Assembly (NCBI GenBank): GCA_022712235.1
Contig: JALAGW010000035.1
Span: 1 to 12,975, forward strand
Length of the DNA: 12,975 nucleotides
Reading direction: 5' to 3'
DNA from: Brevundimonas sp.
GTDB taxonomy: Bacteria > Pseudomonadota > Alphaproteobacteria > Caulobacterales > Caulobacteraceae
Shown here: piece after piece, positions 4,968 through 12,060 of the stretch
Layout: every line of letters starts with the position of its first letter
How positions within the stretch are numbered: position 1 is the stretch's first letter
The notes under the pieces: generated by a model
What the model was told of the DNA's origin: nothing
Seen by the model: only the letters and a program-made list of their open reading frames with translations
Databases searched by the model: none
Program-made: the position numbers and the translations under genes

Positions 4968-7355
4968 TTAGCGCACCACCCGCAGCGTCACGCCCACCAT
5001 GCGCGGCGCGCCGAGGAAGGCCCCGAGCGTGCCCGACTGGAACGGCGCGCCGAAGGCCACCTGGCGGTAGTCCTGATCAAACAGGTTGCGGCCCCACAGC
5101 TCGACGCTCCAGGCCCCATCCCCAGCATCGTCATTCGCCAGGGCCACGCGGCCATCGACCAGCCAGAAGCCCGGCTGGCTCTTGGCCGGGTCCAGATCCG
5201 AGCCGGTGTTGTATTCCGACGAATACTTGGCCGCGAGCGTGATGCGCCCGGTCAGGCCGGCGCCGACCGGCCGCTCATAGGTCCCCGCCAGCGAGCCGCT
5301 CCACAGGGGGGCGAAGTTCAGGCGACGCCCCGCCAGCAAGGGCAGACCGGCGATGGGGTCATGACCGTATTCGGTCTGGGCGTAGGTGACGCCGCCCTGC
5401 AGCGACAGGCCCTCGACCGGCAGGAACATGAAGTCCGCCTCCACGCCCTTGGCCCGCACCTCGGGGATCGAGCGCACCAGGAAGGTGGTGCCCAGGAAGG
5501 TGTTGAGCTGGAAGTCGTCATAGGTCTGGCGGAAAGCGGCGGCCGAAACCAGCAGACGGCGCTCCAGCATCACGCTCTTGACCCCGGCTTCCCAGGCGTC
5601 GGCGGTTTCGGCGCCGAAGGCGCGCGAGGCGTCGGGCACGAGGTTGGTCTGGCCCCGGTCCAGGTTGAAGCCGCCGTTCTTGCGACCGCGCGACCAACCG
5701 GCGTAGAGGCGAATGCCCTCGCTTGCTTGGTATTCGGCGCGGGCCAGACCGGTCCAGGCCTCGTCCTTGACCGTCTCGGAGGTCTTCAGGCCGTTGAAGG
5801 CCGGGTTGGACCAGGGCAGGCAAAGGGTGGCGTTGGTCACGCCATTGGCCAGGGCGGCGGCGCAGGCGCGGCCGCCGTCGGTGTTTTCATAGGCCGCGTC
5901 CATGGCCTTGGTCTCATGGGTGCGGCGCAGGCCCCCGGTCAGGGGCAGGCGGTCCGTGACGGCCCAGGAGGCTTGCGCGAACAGGGCCGCGCTCTGCGTC
6001 GTCTGCCAGTAGCGATCCAGTTGCCCCTCGCCCTCGACGAAGCTCGCGCCCACCGGCAGGCCGGTCAGGGTCGAGACATAGGCCGGGTCGCCCAGGGGGG
6101 CGACGGTCGAGCGCGACAGCAGGCGGCTGACGTAGCCCTCGTAGTCCGCGCCGTAGAAGAGGCTGTCGCGACGGGTCAGCTTCTCGTCCGACAGGAAGGC
6201 GCCGGCGGCCCAGTCCAGACGCCCGTTCTGGCCCGACAGGCGCACCTCCTGCGTCAGGGTGCGGAACCGGTTGGACCAGCTGCCGTCGTCGGGACGATAG
6301 GCCAGGTCGGCGGAGGTGAAGTCCCAGTCCTGACTGATGACGCCGCGCCAGTCGCGCACGGCGGTCGTGCTGTCCAGCTTCGCCCAGCCCAGGTCGGCGG
6401 TCAGGTGCAGGGCCAGGCCCTTGTCGCGGATGCGGGTGTTGGTGTCGCGGTTGGACCAGGCGACGCGAGCCCAGGGGTTGGGCGTCGCCGCCACCCCGCC
6501 GTCGGGGGCGAAGGCGGCCAGCAGGGGCGCCGTGCCGCCGGTCACAAGCTGCACGCCGACGCAGCAACGCTCGTCCCGCTCGGTCCAGTCGGCGGTCAGC
6601 CGGGCGGTCAGATCGGGCGTGACGCGCCACAGCAGCTGGCCGCGCACGGTGTCGTAGTGCTCGTTCTGATCGTCGGTCGCCGTGCGCGGGCCGTCGCCCG
6701 TCTTCACGTCATAGAGGCCGTCGCGGCGGCGCGCGGCGACATAGAGCCGCCCGGCCAGAACCTCGTCCACGATCGGGCCGGTCAGGGAGACCGAGCCGCC
6801 TGCGGTCCCGTAGTCGCCGAAGGTCGCCTCGCCCGCCATCCGGGGCGTGAAGGACGGGGCGGCGGTGACGACGTTGATCACGCCGGCCGAGGTGTTCTTG
6901 CCGAACAGGGTCGCCTGCGGGCCCTTCAAGACCTCGATGCGCTCGACCTCGCCCAGGTCGCCCAGGGCCACGCCGTTGCGCGGGCGATAGACGCCGTCGA
7001 TCATGACGCCGACCGAGCTTTCCAGCCCCGGATTGTCGCCCACCGTGCCGACGCCGCGAATACGGGCCGTGGTGAAGGTCTGGTTCGAGGTCGAGGCCAC
7101 CACCAGGCCGGGCGTCAGGATCTGCAGGTCCTTGATGTCGCGCACCCCGACGTCGTTCAGCAGGGGCTGGGCCGCCACCGTCAGCGACAGGGGCGTGGAC
7201 GCCAGGGTCGCCTCGCGCCGCTGGGCCGTCACCACGATCTCGGACACCTGGGTCGGCCCTTCGGTCGCCGCATCCTCCGCGAATACGGGCGCGGCAAAAA
7301 CGAGCAGGGGCAAGGCGACGGACGCGAGATACGCGGCGCGGACAGGGGCGTTCAT
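4968..7355 (-). CDS. TonB-dependent outer-membrane receptor
   Basis: This 795-residue protein takes up a scarce ligand across the outer membrane using energy from TonB. A signal peptide (MNAPVRAAYLASVALPLLVF, then AAPVFA) is probably cut after residue 26. A TonB-box-like EIVVTAQRRE is at 39-48. The plug domain (about 50-165) contains TARIRGVGTVGDNPG, GVMIDGVYRPRNG, the strongly conserved ERIEVLKGPQATLFGKNTSA (138-157) and GVINVVT. The rest has the alternating strands and aromatic girdles of a 22-strand barrel. Cysteine pairs in ERCCVG and in GRACAAALANGVTNATLCLP probably sit in external loops. The ligand cannot be told; plug and barrel style fits the large sphingomonad/Caulobacter receptor class, with no siderophore, vitamin or sugar-use genes nearby to help. 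The protein ends in LRVVR rather than the usual C-terminal Phe/Trp. The gene is monocistronic, converges with DUF983, and has tandem repeats about 100 bases upstream. Confidence 0.93.
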   Translation of the reverse strand: MNAPVRAAYLASVALPLLVFAAPVFAEDAATEGPTQVSEIVVTAQRREATLASTPLSLTVAAQPLLNDVGVRDIKDLQILTPGLVVASTSNQTFTTARIRGVGTVGDNPGLESSVGVMIDGVYRPRNGVALGDLGEVERIEVLKGPQATLFGKNTSAGVINVVTAAPSFTPRMAGEATFGDYGTAGGSVSLTGPIVDEVLAGRLYVAARRRDGLYDVKTGDGPRTATDDQNEHYDTVRGQLLWRVTPDLTARLTADWTERDERCCVGVQLVTGGTAPLLAAFAPDGGVAATPNPWARVAWSNRDTNTRIRDKGLALHLTADLGWAKLDSTTAVRDWRGVISQDWDFTSADLAYRPDDGSWSNRFRTLTQEVRLSGQNGRLDWAAGAFLSDEKLTRRDSLFYGADYEGYVSRLLSRSTVAPLGDPAYVSTLTGLPVGASFVEGEGQLDRYWQTTQSAALFAQASWAVTDRLPLTGGLRRTHETKAMDAAYENTDGGRACAAALANGVTNATLCLPWSNPAFNGLKTSETVKDEAWTGLARAEYQASEGIRLYAGWSRGRKNGGFNLDRGQTNLVPDASRAFGAETADAWEAGVKSVMLERRLLVSAAAFRQTYDDFQLNTFLGTTFLVRSIPEVRAKGVEADFMFLPVEGLSLQGGVTYAQTEYGHDPIAGLPLLAGRRLNFAPLWSGSLAGTYERPVGAGLTGRITLAAKYSSEYNTGSDLDPAKSQPGFWLVDGRVALANDDAGDGAWSVELWGRNLFDQDYRQVAFGAPFQSGTLGAFLGAPRMVGVTLRVVR

Positions 7356-7456
7356 GAAAAGGGAAACCGCTTTGCGGAGCGACGGCGCACGGCCTTTGTC
7401 GCGGACAGAAGCTGCGCTCTAGCAGTCGGTTCGGGCCGTTGAAAGCCTTACCTCAG

Positions 7457-7498
7457 GTCAGCAATCGGTGACTTTTCGTCAGCACAGGATGACTTTCA
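7457..7498 (-). promoter_or_regulatory. Tandem 21-bp operator-like repeat upstream of the receptor gene
   Basis: Two adjacent units, 7457-7477 and 7478-7498, each read GTCAGCA-N5-TGACTTT on the plus strand, with 14 of 14 matches in the two conserved blocks and a centre that differs. The period is exactly 21 bases, two helical turns, so both copies face the same side of the helix. Each unit also holds a dyad GTCA-N8-TGAC. The pair lies 102-143 bases before the ATG of the receptor gene, and the second unit overlaps the stop codon of the small upstream gene. A dimeric regulator of the receptor is the likely reader; its identity is unknown. Confidence 0.45.
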
Positions 7499-7822
7499 GG
7501 CCCGTCCCGCCAGGGGACCAGAGGCCTGGGGCGCGAAGCTGACCTCGACCCGGCTACGGTGAGGATCAATGTCGTTGCGCACCGCGCCGCCCACCCGGCA
7601 GAGCCCGCCGAGGTCGCTCGCGGCCCCGGCTTCGTGCGCCGTGATCAGATCCAGCAGGCGTTCCGCCTCGGCCAGCGAGGTCGGCTTCTGATCCAGCAGC
7701 CAGTGTTCCAGCCCGCCCAGATCGACCGCCAGCCCGCCCACGCGGACCGCGCTTTCGACCTTGCGGCTATTCCATTGATGCAGCAGCGCGCGCGCCGCCT
7801 CCATGGTCCATTGTTGCGCCAT
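7496..7822 (-). CDS. Small soluble protein of unknown function
   Basis: A 108-residue protein that I do not recognise. It has no signal peptide or membrane segment. Visible are an N-terminal helix (WTMEAARALLHQWNSRK), a short strand (SAVRVGGLAVDLGGLEHWLL), a charged helix (SLAEAERLLDLITAHEAG) and a C-terminal part with DPHRSRVEVSFAP. The ATG at 7822 is preceded by AGGAGG with a 6-base gap, the best ribosome site in the window; a GTG directly before it (7825) is a less likely start. It overlaps the end of the upstream membrane-protein gene by 56 bases, which is unusually long (see findings). Together with that gene and the LuxR-type gene it probably forms one transcript, which suggests a shared process, but nothing in the sequence shows which. 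Confidence 0.75.
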   Translation of the reverse strand: MAQQWTMEAARALLHQWNSRKVESAVRVGGLAVDLGGLEHWLLDQKPTSLAEAERLLDLITAHEAGAASDLGGLCRVGGAVRNDIDPHRSRVEVSFAPQASGPLAGRA

Positions 7823-8243
7823 CACGCCCCTCCTGGGCGAAGCGTCGGGCCGCCCCGGCTTCCCAGATCCCGACGAAGGCCGTCAGGCTGACGAAGGTCC
7901 AGGCGATCCATTGCAAGGTGACCGCCGCCCATCCCAACCGCTCGTGAGCGAAAAAGGGGGCCAGATGGCTGAACACGATGATCAGCTGAAATCCGGCGCA
8001 GGCGACCAGCCACCAGCGACGACCATGCTCGGCCAACGCCCACAGCGCGCCGAACAGGGTCACATCCACCAGCATCACCCCGACCCGAAAGCCGTCGATG
8101 TCCCATCCAAGAACCAGGACCGACAGGACCTGGGCCGCCGTCAGGGCGACCACGGCCAGCCGTTCAACCGTCTCGCCGCGCCACAGCAGAAGGGCGAAGG
8201 CGATCAGGTTGGCGAGGATGAGTGCGATCTGAACGGGGTGCAT
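7767..8243 (-). CDS. Polytopic inner-membrane protein of unknown function
   Basis: A 158-residue protein with about five hydrophobic segments: residues 5-21, 28-46, 55-71, 77-94 and 105-127. Notable stretches are WRGETVERLA between the first two, MLVDVTLFGALWALAEHGRR, and WWLVACAGFQLIIVFSHLAP. These resemble short uncharacterised membrane proteins I associate with Caulobacterales and sphingomonads, but I can name no function. The ATG at 8243 is the first possible start, since an in-frame TGA lies four codons before it; the ribosome site is poor. The tail after about residue 131 (RRFAQEGRDGATMDHGGGAR and beyond) is low-complexity and lies entirely over the next gene, which suggests a frame change in the GGGG run at 7827-7830. 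It lies 113 bases after the LuxR-type gene on the same strand; that gap shows no terminator. Confidence 0.8.
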   Translation of the reverse strand: MHPVQIALILANLIAFALLLWRGETVERLAVVALTAAQVLSVLVLGWDIDGFRVGVMLVDVTLFGALWALAEHGRRWWLVACAGFQLIIVFSHLAPFFAHERLGWAAVTLQWIAWTFVSLTAFVGIWEAGAARRFAQEGRDGATMDHGGGARAAASME

Positions 8244-8356
8244 GGTTCGAAATCAGCCCGCGCATCGACCGGTTCCGCCCTGGGCGGCGCCGACGACCCG
8301 TTCCGGGCGTTTGCTCATTGACCTGTCATCATCGACGACCCCCGGTGGTTCCAAAA

Positions 8357-8836
8357 TCACCGCAGGCTTTCGATCAGTTCGAGAACAGGGTTGACGAGGC
8401 TGGCGCCGACCGCGGCGATCAACAGCCAGGCCAGAGACCAGGCCAGGATCAGCCACAGCAGGGAGCCCCCCAGCTTCCTGGGCCGGCGCCAGCCGTCCAA
8501 CGCGACGTACCGATCATAGAGCGAACGCCGCGTCCCGCTCTCGAGCATCGGCGAAGAAGCTGCGGAGACCGTCGCAACTGGCTCCAACGGGGCCGCATCG
8601 GATAGGGGGAGCATTTCCCCTGAGTAGTTTTCACTCAGGCGGCGCGCGGCCTGAAGACGGTCGGACACGCCCAGCTTTTCATAGGCGCGATGCAGGTGGT
8701 TCTGAACCGTGCGCGGCGACAGGTCGAGCCGCTGGGCGATCTCCTTGTCGCCCAGCCGCAGACCCGCGAGCTGGACGACTTCCAGCTCACGTCGGGTCAG
8801 CTTCGATGCTGAAGAATCTCTGCTATCCTTGGCCAC
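8357..8836 (-). CDS. LuxR-type HTH protein with C-terminal membrane anchor
   Basis: This 159-residue protein has its DNA-binding domain at the N-terminus rather than the usual C-terminus. Residues 12-66 form a GerE/LuxR helix-turn-helix: LTRRELEVVQL, then GDKEIAQRLDLSPRTVQNHL as the recognition region and LGVSDRLQAARRL. A linker of about 50 residues follows (70-120, with RRSLYDRYVALDGWRRPR), then one long hydrophobic segment at about 124-148 (GSLLWLILAWSLAWLLIAAV) and a short tail. No receiver or ligand-binding domain is present. The layout implies a transcription factor tethered to the inner membrane, with the DNA-binding part in the cytoplasm. The start is GTG at 8836; an in-frame TAA four codons before it rules out a longer N-terminus. 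A TTAACC half-site (CtrA-like) lies just upstream, and a dyad lies at 8884-8907. The genes below it on the strand are likely partners or targets. Confidence 0.88.
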   Translation of the reverse strand: MAKDSRDSSASKLTRRELEVVQLAGLRLGDKEIAQRLDLSPRTVQNHLHRAYEKLGVSDRLQAARRLSENYSGEMLPLSDAAPLEPVATVSAASSPMLESGTRRSLYDRYVALDGWRRPRKLGGSLLWLILAWSLAWLLIAAVGASLVNPVLELIESLR

Positions 8837-8883
8837 AGCCCAGCGTTAACCAATCAACCCCCGTTGCGTCCAGACTGTAAAAT

Positions 8884-8907
8884 GTATCACCGATACCTCT
8901 TTATCGG
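8884..8907 (-). promoter_or_regulatory. Overlapping dyads between gspM and the LuxR-type gene
   Basis: Two mutually exclusive stems share bases here. GTATC/GATAC (8884-8888 with 8892-8896, 3-base gap) looks like a small operator. CCGATA/TATCGG (8890-8895 with 8902-8907, 6-base loop), read on the minus strand, follows the gspM stop by about 10 bases and is trailed by TGATACATTTT, so it could be a weak terminator of the secretion operon. The rest of 8837-8916 is AT-richer than its surroundings, as expected for a promoter of the LuxR-type gene. Confidence 0.35.
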
Positions 8908-8916
8908 GATCACGTC

Positions 8917-9393
8917 CTAGCCGGCGAGAACGCCGCTTGCATCCAGGGTCGCGTCGGCGTTCTCGACCACGGTCACGCCGACGGTTTTGACGCCATACTC
9001 AGTCTTCAAGGTCGACAGCCAGACGAACAGGGCCGCCGTCGTCACCCCCGTCGTGTCGAAGCCGATGCCGCCCGCCTCGTCCGCCGACAGGGTCACGTTC
9101 AACCCCGTCGTCTCGGCCGCGCCGCGCGCCGCCTGCTCGACCTCGGCCAGCGGCATGGGCGCCCCGGCCTTGGTCGGGGTCCGCGCCGCCAAGCCGGCCT
9201 CGATGCGTGTCAGGTTGGCCGTCGCCTCGACCCGGCGTTCGGCCGCCGCTGCGCGCCAGGCGAAGGCGGGCCTCACGACCAGAAGCCAGATCAGGACGGC
9301 CGCGATCAGCCGCCCCATGACCACCCGCATCCTCTGCTCGCGGGCGGACCGCCCGTCCCACCACAGACCGATCGACTGGATCATCCGGTTCAT
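8917..9393 (-). CDS. gspM: Type II secretion platform protein GspM
   Basis: A 158-residue bitopic inner-membrane protein that partners GspL in the type II secretion assembly platform. A short cytoplasmic N-terminus (MNRMIQSIGLWWDGRSAREQ) is typical of GspM, which usually has a W-R-E-rich start. One membrane segment lies at about 24-45 (RVVMGRLIAAVLIWLLVVRP), then a coiled stretch (AAAAERRVEATANLTRIEAG) and a small ferredoxin-like periplasmic domain (about 95-155). Sequence conservation of this family is low, so position carries weight: it follows gspL with a TGATG overlap (1 base shared). It is the last gene of the run; a gspN is not found after it. The GspM call is strong from topology plus context. 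Confidence 0.88.
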   Translation of the reverse strand: MNRMIQSIGLWWDGRSAREQRMRVVMGRLIAAVLIWLLVVRPAFAWRAAAAERRVEATANLTRIEAGLAARTPTKAGAPMPLAEVEQAARGAAETTGLNVTLSADEAGGIGFDTTGVTTAALFVWLSTLKTEYGVKTVGVTVVENADATLDASGVLAG

Positions 9394-10490
9394 CAGGCGC
9401 CTCCCACGCGGACTTCCGAGACGACCTTGCCCTGATCGTCGACGGTGCTTTCATCAGTCAGGCTCATGCCCCGCGCGGCCATGGCCTGCTGCAGGGCGTC
9501 GAGGTCCTGATAGGCGGGATAGGTGACGGTGGCGCGCACGCCATCTTCGTCGGCAGTCAGGCTGTCCAGTTCGGCGCCCTCTACGCTCTCGACGGCGGCG
9601 AACAGGGCTGCGGCGGCGGCCGTCGGTCCGCCCGGCGGCGGGGCCGTGGTCAGGCGACGCGTCGCCTCGGCTGCCGCATCCCCGTTCGGCGCGATGTCGG
9701 GGAAGGCGCGACGCGCGGCGGCCTCGGCGCGCTGCTCGGCGTCGCGGGCGCGCCACTCGTCATGCCCGGCGGCGGCGAGGGTCAGGATCAGCGGCGAGAC
9801 GATCAGGGCCGCCGCCAGCGCCCCCGCCCGCTTCCAGCCGCGCCGGTCCGTCTCGACGCGGCGGCCCGCCCCGGCCAGCAGGTTGATCGGCGGGTTGAGG
9901 GCGGCGGCGGCCAGCAGGCGCTCGATCTCGTCCGCCCGACCGATGCGCTCCAGCGCCCGCCCGGCGGCCACGGCCTCGGCCAGATCGGGCTGGAGGCTGA
10001 GCGCCAGTTCGCGCCCGCGCAGGGCCAGATCGGCGCCGAAGACGGCGGCGCTCAGAGCCCCCTCCTCGGCCGGTTCCGGCAGGACCAGGCTGTCGGGGAT
10101 CATGACGTCGGCCTTCAGCCCGAGGCTCGACAGATAGTCGCCCCAGGCCTGCAATAGCGCGCGACCGGCCACCGCGACCAGCCGCCGCTCGCCCGGCGCC
10201 GGAACCGGTCCCAGGACCGCGCTCAGTCGCTCGGCGGGCGCGGCCAGGTCGTCGCGCAGCAGATGCAGGGCCGCCGCCGACAACTGCGCCGGGCTGCCCG
10301 AGGGCAGGTCCAGCCAGCGGATCAGAACGTCGGCGCCGGGTGCCACCGCCACCGTGCGCATCGGCTCGGGCGCGGGTACCCCCAGTTCGACGACGCCGCG
10401 CGTCAGCACATTGCCTTGCGCGTCCAGCGTCAGGCAGGACGCCGGCAGGGCCGCCGAGGGCGGGATCAGGATCAGTCGGATGCGGCTCAT
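9393..10490 (-). CDS. gspL: Type II secretion platform protein GspL
   Basis: A 365-residue bitopic protein that binds the GspE ATPase in the cytoplasm and GspM in the periplasm. The cytoplasmic part (1-220) is the actin-like domain: VLIRWLDLPSGSPAQLSAAA (55-74) and ADVMIPDSLVLP (127-138) match family positions, and INLLAGAGRR (202-211) is the usual motif just before the membrane. One membrane segment is at 221-241, followed by a coiled stretch (DEWRARDAEQRAEAAARRAF) and a C-terminal ferredoxin-like fold (about 295-363) of the type shared with GspM. Length is slightly below the common 380-400. Its ATG shares ATGA with the gspK stop (4-base overlap), which implies translational coupling. Confidence 0.93.
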   Translation of the reverse strand: MSRIRLILIPPSAALPASCLTLDAQGNVLTRGVVELGVPAPEPMRTVAVAPGADVLIRWLDLPSGSPAQLSAAALHLLRDDLAAPAERLSAVLGPVPAPGERRLVAVAGRALLQAWGDYLSSLGLKADVMIPDSLVLPEPAEEGALSAAVFGADLALRGRELALSLQPDLAEAVAAGRALERIGRADEIERLLAAAALNPPINLLAGAGRRVETDRRGWKRAGALAAALIVSPLILTLAAAGHDEWRARDAEQRAEAAARRAFPDIAPNGDAAAEATRRLTTAPPPGGPTAAAAALFAAVESVEGAELDSLTADEDGVRATVTYPAYQDLDALQQAMAARGMSLTDESTVDDQGKVVSEVRVGGA

Positions 10491-11473
10491 TCGTCCAGGG
10501 TCCAGCGTTGGATGACGGTGCGCGCGGGACCGGCCTGGGGCAGCTCGATCAGGGCCGTGCGGACGGCGCGGCTGCCGCCGAACTCCACGTCCACGCGCAG
10601 GTTGAAGAAACGGGTCAGGACCGTCAGTTGATCCTGCACCGAGGTCGGCAGCGACCCCCCCGCCATCGGCCCCAGCATCAGGAAGGCGTTGGCGTCGCTC
10701 CCGCCGCTGGCGGGCCGGGCGGCGATGGCGGCGCGGGCCGAGGCCAGACTGAGCTTGCCGTCCGCCAGCATGACCAGCAGCGGCGCCTGGTCCGGCCTCA
10801 GGGTGTTAGGGTTGAGCGGCGACAGGTCGGTCGTCGGCAGGGCGCACAGATAGGGCCGCAAGGTCGCATAGGTTTCGGCGTCCACACCCCGAACCGCGCG
10901 CAGCTCGCTGACCTCGACCAGCAGGGTTCCGGCGGTGCGATAGGGCTGGGCCTGCCCGGCGTAGGCGGCGTCCTCGCCGCCCTGCGCGCGCGGCGTCGTA
11001 TCCGTGTCGATCCAGTCAGCCAGGGCGTCGGCAATGGCCCGCATCCGCCCCTCGGGCAGGTTGAGCCCCCGGCCCAGGGCCACGAACTGCTGAATGCCCA
11101 AAGGCCGGGCGACATAGACCTCCAGCTGCCCCTCGACCACGCTGTTCAGATTGAAACAGGCCTGACCGTCGCTGAGGCGCGCGGTGATCGCGCCGTCCTC
11201 GATGGGGAAGTTCAGCACCCGCCCGTTCCAGTCCGGCTGGATCGGCGTCTTGACCGGATCGAGGTCGCGCAGGCGGTTGATCTGGCGCCGCGCCAGGGCC
11301 TCGGCGCCCGCCGCATACCACTGCGCCTGGCTCTGGGTTTCCGCATTCATCGTGCGGCGGACCGAGAAGCGGATGTCGTCCAGCACCAGCACCGCCACCG
11401 CCGCCATCACCGCCACCAGCAGCAGGACGGTCAGCAGGGCCATGCCCTCACGGCCCTTCAGGCGCGCCCTCAT
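10487..11473 (-). CDS. gspK: Type II secretion minor pseudopilin GspK
   Basis: A 328-residue protein forming the tip of the pseudopilus. The prepilin leader is MRARLKGREG, with cleavage by the GspO peptidase after Gly10, then MALLTVLLLVAVMAAVAVLV as the hydrophobic helix. Position +5 is Thr rather than Glu, which is normal for GspK and sets it apart from the other pseudopilins. Family motifs follow: YAAGAEALAR (53-62), CFNLNS (106-111), LADWIDTDTTPRAQGGEDAA (151-170) and NPNTL (221-225). The frame is open 98 codons further upstream, but the ATG at 11473 both opens the leader and overlaps the gspJ stop as ATGA, so it is the true start. The amber codon in gspJ lies about 200 bases before it and may reduce its translation by breaking coupling. 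Confidence 0.95.
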   Translation of the reverse strand: MRARLKGREGMALLTVLLLVAVMAAVAVLVLDDIRFSVRRTMNAETQSQAQWYAAGAEALARRQINRLRDLDPVKTPIQPDWNGRVLNFPIEDGAITARLSDGQACFNLNSVVEGQLEVYVARPLGIQQFVALGRGLNLPEGRMRAIADALADWIDTDTTPRAQGGEDAAYAGQAQPYRTAGTLLVEVSELRAVRGVDAETYATLRPYLCALPTTDLSPLNPNTLRPDQAPLLVMLADGKLSLASARAAIAARPASGGSDANAFLMLGPMAGGSLPTSVQDQLTVLTRFFNLRVDVEFGGSRAVRTALIELPQAGPARTVIQRWTLDE

Positions 11474-12060
11474 CGCCCGCCCCCGACGACGAACAGCTGG
11501 CGCACCGGACCATACCCCTCCAGCGTCAGGTCCAGACGCACCGCGTCCGGCAGGGGCCGGTCCGGCGAGGGAACGAAGCGCGGCGTCTCGGCGCCCGCGC
11601 TGATGAAGGCCAGTGTCGGGGCGCTGACGCCCTGATAGAGGACCTGGGCCGGGCCGGGCCGGGCGCCGTCCAGATGGGGCTAGACCCGCCGCTCCAGACG
11701 CTCCTCGACCAGACGGTATTCGACCCTTTGCAGCGCGGCGCGCGGACGGCCGTCCGGGTTGCTCCACCCGGCGCGGACCAGGACCAGCAGGGGATCACCG
11801 GGCGCCTCGGCGGCCAGGATGGGCGAGGTCGCGGGCTGACCGTTGGCGGCGCGCACCCGGCGCGGCGCGGCCTGCCCCAGATCGGCGCGCAAGGTCGCGC
11901 GCAGGCGCTGCAGCTCGGCGGTGCGGTCGGTCGCGGCCTTGACCACGAAGCGGGTGTCGATGCTCTGGCTCAGCACCAGCACCCCCGCCGCCGCCAGCAG
12001 GGCGAAGATCAGCAGGGCGATCATCACCTCGATCAGGGTGAAGCCGGATCGCCGCGTCAC
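11470..12060 (-). pseudogene. gspJ: Type II secretion minor pseudopilin GspJ, interrupted by an in-frame amber codon
   Basis: GspJ joins GspI and GspK in the pseudopilus tip. The start GTG at 12060 overlaps the gspI stop as GTGA. The leader is MTRRSG, cleaved after Gly6, then FTLIEVMIALLIFALLAAAG with the required Glu at +5. The frame runs through QRLRATLRADLGQ, a typical GspJ region, to RVEYRLVEERLERRV (residue 126), where TAG stands at codon 127 (11680-11682). The same frame then continues for 69 codons (PHLDGARPGPAQVLYQGVSA and on to VRQLFVVGGGR) and ends with TGA on the gspK start. The full frame is 196 residues, normal for GspJ; the truncated product is 126 and lacks the C-terminal part of the globular domain. 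Trp is the usual residue before P-x-L-D, so TGG to TAG is the likely change. A base-call error is the main alternative. Confidence 0.88.

Noticed and set aside
4863..7442. 859-codon plus-strand open frame opposite the TonB-dependent receptor
   Set aside because: It starts inside the repeat element and has no recognisable domain; the receptor on the other strand has a complete plug and barrel. Long antisense frames are common at this GC content.
10340..11635. 431-codon plus-strand open frame opposite gspK and gspL
   Set aside because: A shadow of two confidently identified T2SS genes, with biased composition and no ribosome site of note.
11474..11767. Upstream extension of the gspK frame by 98 codons as a fusion protein
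   Set aside because: The extension is an out-of-frame reading of gspJ, and the prepilin leader of GspK begins exactly at the ATG that overlaps the gspJ stop.
11526..11798. 90-codon minus-strand frame inside gspJ as a separate gene bridging the amber codon
   Set aside because: It lies in a different frame from GspJ and has Arg/Ser/Pro-rich sequence, while the true GspJ frame continues with GspJ-like residues past the stop.
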